Shown: positions 7,528 to 13,319 of the stretch, piece by piece
How positions within the stretch are numbered: position 1 is the stretch's first letter
Layout of the letters: the number at the start of each line of letters is the position of its first letter
From: UBA922 sp964565405
GTDB lineage: Bacteria; Patescibacteriota; Patescibacteriia; Magasanikbacterales; UBA922
Length of the DNA: 13,319 nucleotides
Direction: 5' to 3'
NCBI GenBank assembly: GCA_964565405.1
Contig: CAZMEW010000024.1
Coordinates: 1-13,319 of the forward strand
Notes under the pieces: generated by a model
Told to the model about the DNA's origin: nothing
Database searches by the model: none
The model's input: the letters and a program-made list of their open reading frames with translations, nothing else
Position numbers and translations under genes: made by a program

Positions 7528-8529
7528 ATGCGTAAAGTCGGAATCGATCTTGGTACTACTAATATACTGGTATATATCCCCAAACGTGGCATTGTCGTAA
7601 ATGAACCATCGGTTGTTGCAATTTCAAAAGAAGACAAGAAAGTACTTGCAGTTGGAATTGAGGCTAAAGAAATGATTGGTCGCACTCCTGATACGATCAT
7701 TGCTGAGCGTCCACTGAAGGACGGAGTTATTGCAAGTTACAAAACCACTGAAGCGATGCTTCGATATTTTATCAATAAAGCATTGGGCGGAATTCGATTA
7801 TTTCGCCCTGAAGTTATGGTTGCAGTACCTGCTGGTATTACTTCAACTGAGCGACGTGCCGTAATTGATGCGGCTATGGCGGCTGGCGCAAAAGCTGCAT
7901 ACATTATTAAGGAGCCAATCGTTGCGGCAATCGGGGCTGATATTCCTATTGGCTCGCCTTCGGGACATATGATTATTGATATCGGTGGAGGAACTGCTGA
8001 GATTGCGGTTATTTCACTTGGAGGAATTGTATCCGTTGGTTCGGTTAGAATTGGAGGAAATCGATTTGACCAATCAATTGCTGAATTTATCCGCCGTAAG
8101 TATGGACTTGCGATTGGTGAGCAAAGTGCTGAAGAAGTGAAAATCCAGATTGGAAGTGCTATGTTTATGGATACTCCATTGACTATGGATGTTAAAGGGC
8201 GAGATATGGTAACTGGTCTCCCTCGCACAGTCACTGTCACTTCAGACGATACCACTGAAGCTCTACAACATGATCTTGAAGGGTTGATTGAAGCGGTTAA
8301 AGAAGTGTTGAATCGTACTCCTCCTGAACTTTCTGCAGATGTCATGAACAAGGGGATTATTATGTCTGGCGGATCAAGTCAACTTCGCAATCTTGATGAA
8401 CTCATCGCGCAGGCAATTGGAGTTGCTTCCTATGTTGCAGAAGAACCACTGCTGTGTGTTGCAAAAGGAACGGGTATTGCATTGGAGAATTTGGATAACT
8501 ATAAGCGATCAATTGTCTCTACCAGGTAA
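7528..8529 (+). CDS. mreB: Rod shape-determining protein, MreB family actin
   Basis: MreB forms ATP-dependent filaments under the membrane that guide cell-wall synthesis. The 333-residue protein matches family length. ATPase motifs are intact: phosphate 1 GIDLGTTN (5-12), EPSVVAI (26-32), the VAVPAGITSTERRAV stretch (98-112), phosphate 2 DIGGGTAEIAVI (151-162) and the adenosine motif MSGGSSQLRNLDELI (279-293). No mreC, mreD, rodA or pbp gene follows; the neighbours are DUF4012 and a glycosyltransferase. A 34-base gap precedes it, without a clear promoter or Shine-Dalgarno sequence. Paralogues such as Mbl or a hydrolysis-tuned variant cannot be told apart here. Confidence 0.95.
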   Translation: MRKVGIDLGTTNILVYIPKRGIVVNEPSVVAISKEDKKVLAVGIEAKEMIGRTPDTIIAERPLKDGVIASYKTTEAMLRYFINKALGGIRLFRPEVMVAVPAGITSTERRAVIDAAMAAGAKAAYIIKEPIVAAIGADIPIGSPSGHMIIDIGGGTAEIAVISLGGIVSVGSVRIGGNRFDQSIAEFIRRKYGLAIGEQSAEEVKIQIGSAMFMDTPLTMDVKGRDMVTGLPRTVTVTSDDTTEALQHDLEGLIEAVKEVLNRTPPELSADVMNKGIIMSGGSSQLRNLDELIAQAIGVASYVAEEPLLCVAKGTGIALENLDNYKRSIVSTR

Positions 8530-8530
8530 T

Positions 8531-8597
8531 TAACAACTGATAATAAACAATTAACAAAATTTTAATTTGTTAATTGCTTATTGTTAATTTATTTTTT
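8531..8597 (+). repeat. AT-rich inverted repeat between mreB and the GT4 gene
   Basis: CAATTAACAAA (8548-8558) and TTTGTTAATTG (8566-8576) are perfect 11-bp arms around a seven-base loop. An A/C mismatch leads to a further five pairs, AATAA (8542-8546) with TTATT (8578-8582). An outer TTAAC (8530-8534) can also pair with GTTAA (8583-8587). T-rich sequence (8588-8597) follows up to the next ATG. It could be a weak terminator, an mRNA-processing or stability element, or a protein site. There is no GC clamp, so efficient termination is doubtful. Confidence 0.7.
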
Positions 8598-9767
8598 ATG
8601 ATTATTGGCATTGATGCATCACTGGCCTGTAGGAAAGAGCCTACCGGTGTTGAAGCATACACATTTCACATCATCACACATCTTTCGAGAGTTATTCCTC
8701 GAGACATTGAAGTGCGTTTGTATAGTGATCGTGATTTTCCAGAGAATTTCAAAAAAAACATTCCCACACATTGGAAACTCCTTGTACTTTCTTGGCCGCC
8801 AAGATTTTTGTGGACACAAATTCGACTTAGTCTAGAATTATTATTACACCGACCTGATATTTTCTTTACCCCCGGACATGTTGAACCAATGATTCATCCC
8901 GCATGCTCGGTCATGATGGTACATGATGTTGCGGCGTGGCGTTTCCCAAAAGCGTATTCTTGGTTCAACAGAGTGTATACACTCGGTTGTACTCTTCGGG
9001 CATACAAAAAAAATCCAGTCATGATTGTCCCGAGTATTTTTACTCAGAGTGAACTTGAAGCTTTCGCACGCGAAAGAGGGGTGTCTCGAAAAGCAGAGAT
9101 CGTGGTTATACCACATGGGTTTACCCCCTCATTTTCGACTTTCTTGTCAGATGATGTGGGGACTCTCTCCAGATTTTCTCTTAAGCCAGATACACCATAT
9201 ATTATCTGTATTGGTCGAGTGGAGTATAAAAAAAATATTGATACGATTATTCGTTCATTTGAAAAATTGAAAAGTTCGAGTACTGAATTTGAAAAATTGA
9301 GACTTGTTCTTGCTGGAAAGCCAGGGTATGGGTATGAAGTTATCCAGAAAGTACTTGCAGAAAGTATATATTCAGCCGATATCATCGAAACTGGATGGAT
9401 CAGCGAAATAGAGCGCCAATCACTCCTGAAGTATGCCCGAGCACTAGTATTTGTAAGTAGATATGAGGGGTTTGGCCTTCCGATTCTCGAAGCACTTTCA
9501 TCTGGAGTTCCGGTAATTACTTCTAAAGGACTGGGCCTCGAAGAGGTAGGTGGAGTGTCTTCTTTTTATGTATCACCTGAAAATGTAGAAGACATTACTC
9601 GTGCTATACACGACGTATTATCCCTCTCTGATATCGAACGAGCAGAGCGTATCCGTCGAAGTACTCTGCACCTTACGCAGTTTTCGTGGATAGATTCAGC
9701 AGAACAAACATATGAGGCACTTATGCATGCCTACAAAATTGCAGGTACCAGAACTCATATGATATGA
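8598..9767 (+). CDS. Glycosyltransferase, GT4 type (GT-B fold)
   Basis: The product has 389 residues and no membrane segment. The N-terminal Rossmann domain starts MIIGIDASLACRKEPTGVEAY, with the Gly-Val loop of acceptor-side GT-B enzymes. The C-terminal donor domain begins near 198 with PYIICIGRVEYKKNIDTII, where R207 and K211 or K212 match the phosphate-binding R/K pair, continues through LVLAGKPGYG, and carries the E-x7-E motif in EGFGLPILEAL (E290 and E298). These retaining enzymes move a sugar from a nucleotide donor to a lipid or glycan. Mannosyl- or glucosyl-transferase activity is possible but not resolved. An in-frame TTG at 8574 lies within the upstream inverted repeat, so ATG 8598 is chosen. 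The gene ends 10 bases before holB. Confidence 0.9.
   Translation: MIIGIDASLACRKEPTGVEAYTFHIITHLSRVIPRDIEVRLYSDRDFPENFKKNIPTHWKLLVLSWPPRFLWTQIRLSLELLLHRPDIFFTPGHVEPMIHPACSVMMVHDVAAWRFPKAYSWFNRVYTLGCTLRAYKKNPVMIVPSIFTQSELEAFARERGVSRKAEIVVIPHGFTPSFSTFLSDDVGTLSRFSLKPDTPYIICIGRVEYKKNIDTIIRSFEKLKSSSTEFEKLRLVLAGKPGYGYEVIQKVLAESIYSADIIETGWISEIERQSLLKYARALVFVSRYEGFGLPILEALSSGVPVITSKGLGLEEVGGVSSFYVSPENVEDITRAIHDVLSLSDIERAERIRRSTLHLTQFSWIDSAEQTYEALMHAYKIAGTRTHMI
9257..9300 (+). repeat. Short in-frame direct repeat inside the GT4 gene
   Basis: A 14-base sequence ending AAAAATTGA occurs at 9257-9270 and again at 9287-9300, exactly 30 bases apart, giving two FEKL peptides (residues 221-224 and 231-234) in a surface-loop region. 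It looks like a small partly decayed tandem duplication of ten codons, or chance in a Lys/Glu-rich helix. Confidence 0.5.
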
Positions 9768-9777
9768 TTTGTGCTAT

Positions 9778-10692
9778 ATGATGAAGAGTTTTGGGCATGA
9801 ATCGATTCTTGGTTTTTTTGAGACTGCTATTCAGCGTGATCTGCTTAATCATGCGTATGCTTTTTTTGGTCCTACACATGTAGGGAAACGTACTGTTGCG
9901 GAAGATATTGCTCGCAATATTCTTCATATCCCATATACCCATTCATTCACCCATCCAGACCTTATTATTATTGAGCGAGAAATCGATGAAAAGACGGGGG
10001 CACGTAAGAAAGATATTAGTATTGTACAAATTCGAGACTTGATCCATCGTATGAGTCAAAGTTCTTTTACCAAAGATGGGTATACGATTGCAATTATTGA
10101 TGGGGCAGAATATCTCAATTTATCTGGAGCGAACGCACTTTTGAAATCTCTTGAAGAGCCGCGGACACGGACTGTGATATTTCTCATTACTCAGGATGAA
10201 ACATTACTGCTTCCAACTATTAGATCACGAGTACAATCATTGTATTTTTCTCCGGTTTCTCAGAGAAAAATTTTTGATAATATGATCGCACAGGGAGTGG
10301 AACAAAAACACGCAGAGAACCTGGCTTATGAGTCTCATGGATTGCCGGGATATGCTTGTATGTGGGCAGCTGATACGACGCTCTATGAAGCATATATTGC
10401 TGAAAAACAGAGATGTCAGGAGCTTACTTTCTTGCCATTTTATGAGAAACTACAAAAGATAGAGGATTTTTTTGAGAATAAAGACGACCATATTGAAGCA
10501 CGAACACGAATTATTGATGCGCTTCGTGTGTGGACATTTACTTTGCGTGATATGATGGTTAATTCTTCCGAATCACGTATCAAGATTTTTCCCACACTTG
10601 ATCTCATAACTCAGGCGGAAAAAGATCTTAAGCGGAATATACATCCACGATTAATTCTCGAGCATATCTTACTTGCATTACCACATATTTAA
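9778..10692 (+). CDS. holB: DNA polymerase III clamp-loader subunit delta prime (HolB-like AAA+)
   Basis: The 304-residue AAA+ protein would act in the clamp loader that opens the beta ring for DNA polymerase III. It has HAYAFFGPTHVGKRT with a Walker A (31-38), Walker B TIAIIDGAEYL (103-113), the conserved SGANALLKSLEEP segment (116-128), sensor 1 FLIT (135-138) and IRSRVQ (148-153) in place of the family SRC arginine-finger motif. The region after Walker A runs straight to FTHPDL (57-62) without the four-Cys zinc module seen in most delta-prime and DnaX proteins. DnaX (tau/gamma) is unlikely because of the small size and missing zinc site. ATG 9778 is preferred to TTG 9769 (three residues longer) and to the adjacent ATG at 9781. 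Next gene after 9 bases. Confidence 0.85.
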   Translation: MMKSFGHESILGFFETAIQRDLLNHAYAFFGPTHVGKRTVAEDIARNILHIPYTHSFTHPDLIIIEREIDEKTGARKKDISIVQIRDLIHRMSQSSFTKDGYTIAIIDGAEYLNLSGANALLKSLEEPRTRTVIFLITQDETLLLPTIRSRVQSLYFSPVSQRKIFDNMIAQGVEQKHAENLAYESHGLPGYACMWAADTTLYEAYIAEKQRCQELTFLPFYEKLQKIEDFFENKDDHIEARTRIIDALRVWTFTLRDMMVNSSESRIKIFPTLDLITQAEKDLKRNIHPRLILEHILLALPHI

Positions 10693-10701
10693 TTTATTTT
10701 T

Positions 10702-11784
10702 ATGAGACGACAGCTTTCAATCGTTGGGATAGTACTTTGCATGCTTATCATCACTGGACAGGCATGTGTGAGTTTTGGCGATAAAAAAAATACAGCTTTA
10801 GGTCCTTCGGGCGTTTGGGTAACCACTAAGAATGGAGAGTCATGGACACAGATTGTCTCAATACCAACTGGTCAGGGAGTACAATCACTGAGCGATGGGG
10901 AAGTGTATAAGTTTGTTGATGATCCTCAGGATATACATGCGTTCTATTGGGCGTCACGTGAGAATGGGCTTCTCTATACCTACGATGATGGAAAAACCTG
11001 GGCCGTAGCTGAAGCACCACTTAATACTGGATTCATCTACAGTGTGGCGGTACATCCTAAAGAAAAATGTACCATTTATGCATCAAACGGAAGACAAATA
11101 TTTCAAACTCTTGATTGCGCTCGGTCATGGACTGAAGTGTATCGAGAAAATCGATCGCAATATGTGGTTACCTCGGTTGCGATTAATCCATTCAATCCAT
11201 ATCAATTATTCGCGTCGACCAGTGCGGGAGATCTCTATGTCAGTGTTGATGGGGGGAATTCATGGCAAGTAAACACTCGTCTGAACAAAACAGATATTAG
11301 AGAAATTGTGTTCGACAGAAACAAAGAAGGAACTATCTATTTGGCAACTCGTGAGAGCGGATTGTACCGAACCCAAGATGGGGGGAATTCATGGAAGAAT
11401 CTCGCATCTAAATTCAAGGAATATGCCGGTTCTTTACAGTATCGACGATTTGTGGTATATCCATCTAAGGCAGAGACTATTTTCTGGATTTCAAAATATG
11501 GTATTCTTACCTCTCGAAATTCAGGGGAAGATTGGGAGCCTATTGCTCTTGTTACACCTCCGGGAAGTGTGAATATCTATGGTTTTGCCCTCAATCCTCG
11601 TAATAATAAAGAGATGTATTATACGGGCAGTATCAGTGATAAATCCACATTCTATCATAGTGTTGATGGGGGAAAAACCTGGGAAACTCGAAAACTTCCA
11701 ACCAAGCAAACTCCGACCGCACTTCGTGTACATCCTGTTGAAGATGGGTGGGTCTATCTAGGATTTACTACCATTATTAAATAG
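10702..11784 (+). CDS. Probable lipoprotein with seven Asp-box (BNR) repeats, beta-propeller
   Basis: The 360-residue product starts with MRRQ and a hydrophobic helix (5-18) ending ITGQAC. Cys22 fits a lipoprotein cleavage site, although Gly at -3 is not ideal, so a plain anchor is possible. Seven Asp-box-like motifs (S/T-x-D/N-x-G-x-x-W) lie at 41-48, 93-100, 136-143, 181-188, 224-231, 271-278 and 320-327, spaced 43-52 residues. This fits a seven-bladed propeller of the sortilin/Ycf48/sialidase superfamily. Blade 3 departs from consensus (TLDCARSW) and contributes C139, which might pair with C123. No sialidase catalytic residues are evident. A ligand- or protein-binding role at the cell surface is likely but unproven. 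It sits between holB and frr with 9 and 10 base gaps. Confidence 0.8.
   Translation: MRRQLSIVGIVLCMLIITGQACVSFGDKKNTALGPSGVWVTTKNGESWTQIVSIPTGQGVQSLSDGEVYKFVDDPQDIHAFYWASRENGLLYTYDDGKTWAVAEAPLNTGFIYSVAVHPKEKCTIYASNGRQIFQTLDCARSWTEVYRENRSQYVVTSVAINPFNPYQLFASTSAGDLYVSVDGGNSWQVNTRLNKTDIREIVFDRNKEGTIYLATRESGLYRTQDGGNSWKNLASKFKEYAGSLQYRRFVVYPSKAETIFWISKYGILTSRNSGEDWEPIALVTPPGSVNIYGFALNPRNNKEMYYTGSISDKSTFYHSVDGGKTWETRKLPTKQTPTALRVHPVEDGWVYLGFTTIIK
11248..11394 (+). repeat. Two identical 18-bp direct repeats encoding neighbouring Asp boxes
   Basis: GATGGGGGGAATTCATGG occurs at 11248-11265 and again at 11377-11394, 129 bases (43 codons) apart, one propeller blade. Each encodes DGGNSW. The other five motifs use different codons, so these two look recently copied or homogenised. 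Confidence 0.85.
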
Positions 11785-11794
11785 ATATTGTTAT

Positions 11795-12340
11795 ATGACG
11801 ACTGAATATAGAGAGCACATACACAAATCAATTGAGCACCTCAAGCAGGATATCTCTAGTTTGCGTACCGGGAGAGCAACGAGCGCATTGGTCGAGGATA
11901 TTATGATTGAAGCGTACGGTATGAAACAACCTCTTAAGGCTCTTGCGTCAATTTCTGTACTAGATGCAAAGACACTTGCAATTGAGCCGTGGGATAAGAG
12001 TATTGTGCAGGCTGTAGATACGGGTCTTCGGAATTCTGATCTTGGAATCAATCCAGTTAATGATGGAAAATTGATCCGATTGCCATTGCCTGAGCTCAGC
12101 CAAGAAAGACGACAGGAACTTATCAAAGTACTTCATTCAAAACTCGAAGCAGGTCGAATTGTGATTCGTAAAATTCGTGAAGAAGCACGCGAGGAGGTGG
12201 ATAATCAGGAAGAAGAGGGTTCGATTAGCGAGGATCAAAAGTATAAATTTCATGAAGAAATTGAGAAAATCGTCAAAGAAGCGAATGAGAAGATCAAAGA
12301 GATGGGGGAAGAGAAAGAGAAAGAAATTTTGAAAGTGTAG
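11795..12340 (+). CDS. frr: Ribosome recycling factor
   Basis: RRF works with EF-G to split the post-termination 70S complex. The product has 181 residues against 185 in E. coli, with the family features SSLRTGRATSALVEDI (21-36), LRNSDLGINPVNDGKLIRLPLPELSQERRQEL (78-109), and a long C-terminal three-helix-bundle segment. R125 and R128 (IRKIREEA) line up with the two arginines needed for ribosome binding in E. coli (R129 and R132). The usual neighbours (tsf, pyrH) are absent; it is the last gene of the plus-strand series, 10 bases after the lipoprotein gene, and ends at a hairpin terminator. Confidence 0.97.
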   Translation: MTTEYREHIHKSIEHLKQDISSLRTGRATSALVEDIMIEAYGMKQPLKALASISVLDAKTLAIEPWDKSIVQAVDTGLRNSDLGINPVNDGKLIRLPLPELSQERRQELIKVLHSKLEAGRIVIRKIREEAREEVDNQEEEGSISEDQKYKFHEEIEKIVKEANEKIKEMGEEKEKEILKV

Positions 12341-12365
12341 ATTCTTGCGTATATGGATAATAAAA

Positions 12366-12392
12366 GCTCTCCCGTAACTGGGAGTGTTTTTT
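12366..12392 (+). terminator. Intrinsic terminator after frr
   Basis: CTCCC (12369-12373) pairs with GGGAG (12380-12384) around a six-base loop. After a T/T mismatch the stem continues C12367-G12386 and onward to the A-run (12362-12365) facing six T (12387-12392). It closes the plus-strand gene series. Confidence 0.82.
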
Positions 12393-12434
12393 ATTGTTAT
12401 TCATAAAATAGTATGTATTTATTTTAAGTAAATA

Positions 12435-12443
12435 TGTTATACT
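12435..12443 (+). promoter_or_regulatory. Extended -10 promoter for the kelch-like surface protein
   Basis: TGTTATACT is an extended -10 (TGN before TATACT), in very AT-rich DNA after the frr terminator. No good -35 is visible, as is common for extended -10 promoters. Transcription would start near 12450, about 26 bases before the GTG start. The rest of 12393-12475 is AT-rich and shows no other feature. Confidence 0.55.
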
Positions 12444-12475
12444 TATATTAAATATTAAACTATTTTTTAATTTTT

Positions 12476-13319
12476 GTGTTACTTGAAGGTAAGAAAAATC
12501 TACCCGAACGCAGTGCTGGCTCGTCGCAGTATTTTTATACTGAGGAATTTATAAACTATTGGACATTGCATGGGCTTTTTGATTCATATCGTAATCTCAA
12601 ACATACACCAGGGACACGAGTTGATCAAAAGAGGCTGTGGTATCTGCGGAAACAAATTCTTTGGCATTGTATCAAAAACTTCTTTTATTTTCCGATTTTG
12701 TTTTTGAAATTTCTTGTACCTACGCATTTCAAAGGGCGGGTGAATATTTGGACTAATTTAAAAGTCATTATCACGACGAGGGAATTCAAGCCGCTCCGAA
12801 TGGCAATTATTACTCAAATCGTATTTCTTTATACTATTATACATGTAGGATTTATTGTGTTTTATAAGCACGCTATTCCGACTTTTGCTGCAACATATAC
12901 GTGGACTCAGAATAGTTGGGCTGGGGGAGCATCGACGACTGCAACCGGAATACATCCTACAAATCAGACGAGTTGGAGTGCATATTATGCCGCGTCTTCG
13001 ACTATTACGGCTGATACCACCGTTACTCTTGCAGCAATTGCAGCGTCCACGACGCAGACAACACAAGCTGATTTCAATCAAGGTAATTTTTCTGATACCA
13101 CCAGTACTAGTGGGGGTGATGTGACTTTGGATGGGACGTTTACTGCAGTCAATACGTGGGATACGAATTTAAAGGGCGCTCCTGGTACTATTGGTATTGG
13201 ATCAACGATGCTCCGAAATGGATCGGATGATGATGTGTATGTTCTGCAAGGAGGAGGTAATACCGGTTTTTATAAATATTCTATCTCTGGAAATTCATGG
13301 ACAATACTCACCTCTGTGC
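12476..13319 (+). CDS. Partial membrane-anchored surface protein with kelch-like sequence (3' end outside window)
   Basis: An open frame runs from GTG 12476 to the window end (281 codons, no stop); an in-frame TAA at 12449 bounds it upstream. Residues 1-108 are basic and aromatic, with a hydrophobic patch near 69-82. A membrane helix follows at about 109-130. Beyond it lies a Ser/Thr/Ala-rich, presumably exported region with TYTWTQNSWAGG (140-151) and HPTNQTSWSAYY (160-171), then from about 247 DDDVYVLQGGGNTGFYKYS...GNSWTIL, which closely resembles a kelch blade (vYv.GG...f..Y....n.W). There is no cleavable signal peptide; the internal helix probably acts as signal anchor. Function unknown: adhesion or a surface coat is plausible. 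No ATG is available near the N-terminus, so GTG is taken as the start, about 26 bases after a predicted transcript start. Confidence 0.75.
   Translation, partial: MLLEGKKNLPERSAGSSQYFYTEEFINYWTLHGLFDSYRNLKHTPGTRVDQKRLWYLRKQILWHCIKNFFYFPILFLKFLVPTHFKGRVNIWTNLKVIITTREFKPLRMAIITQIVFLYTIIHVGFIVFYKHAIPTFAATYTWTQNSWAGGASTTATGIHPTNQTSWSAYYAASSTITADTTVTLAAIAASTTQTTQADFNQGNFSDTTSTSGGDVTLDGTFTAVNTWDTNLKGAPGTIGIGSTMLRNGSDDDVYVLQGGGNTGFYKYSISGNSWTILTSV

Noticed and set aside
7737..8351. 204-codon open frame on the minus strand inside mreB
   Set aside because: It lies wholly within the well-supported mreB gene, is low-complexity in Ser/Ile/Pro, and matches no family; it is an antisense shadow.
11248..11394. 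Direct repeats as part of a CRISPR array or mobile element
   Set aside because: Only two 18-bp copies, in frame inside a propeller gene at blade spacing; explained by protein repeats.
12758..13081. Minus-strand open frame rich in Cys and Arg
   Set aside because: It overlaps the kelch-like gene, and the composition is what the reverse strand of a Ser/Thr/Ala-rich coding region gives.

Overview
This window looks like a stretch of a Candidate Phyla Radiation (Patescibacteria) genome, most likely in the Parcubacteria. That placement is inferred from gene content: compact single-copy housekeeping genes, a DUF4012 membrane protein, a very short TsaB, a delta-prime clamp-loader subunit with no zinc module, and large uncharacterised membrane and surface proteins. 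Every gene that ends inside the window reads sensibly with TGA as a stop (the TsaB-like gene and the GT4-type glycosyltransferase end in TGA), so the recoded-UGA lineages (Gracilibacteria/Absconditabacteria) are unlikely. A run of 10 N at 3333-3342 marks an assembly gap.

Layout. (1) 1-1097: an L10-type ribosomal-protein leader with an attenuator-like hairpin, then rplJ and rplL, ending at a two-way terminator. rpoB/rpoC, the usual neighbours, do not follow. (2) 1115-3404, minus strand: a large one-gene unit encoding a membrane protein with a possibly PPM-phosphatase-like soluble domain, a transmembrane helix, a coiled coil and a probable beta-propeller. Its start is obscured by the gap. (3) 3409-3457: a compact divergent promoter whose -10 boxes lie on one 10-bp palindrome. 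(4) 3504-12340: ten genes all on the plus strand, mostly closely packed, probably one operon or a few overlapping ones. They encode a winged-helix/nucleotidyltransferase-like regulator, a short TsaB, a processive GT2 glycosyltransferase, a DUF4012 protein, MreB, a GT4-type glycosyltransferase, HolB (delta prime), an Asp-box propeller lipoprotein and ribosome recycling factor, followed by an intrinsic terminator. (5) 12435 to the end: a promoter and the 5' part of a surface protein with kelch-like sequence that runs off the window. 

How the genes fit together. Four of the plus-strand genes (GT2, DUF4012, MreB, GT4) point to cell-envelope glycan synthesis and cell shape. The others are translation and replication housekeeping genes that share transcription with them. 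Three separate probable beta-propeller proteins (minus-strand protein, Asp-box lipoprotein, kelch protein) appear exported or membrane anchored.

The most unexpected signal concerns translation starts. Essentially no gene has a well-placed Shine-Dalgarno sequence, yet every preferred start codon (13 of 13, including the corrected minus-strand start) is preceded directly by T. I found no mobile element, CRISPR array, tRNA or rRNA. I do not see a clearly new multi-gene defence or metabolic system; the best candidates for novelty are the minus-strand membrane protein, its shared promoter with the NTase-like regulator, and the -1 T start context.
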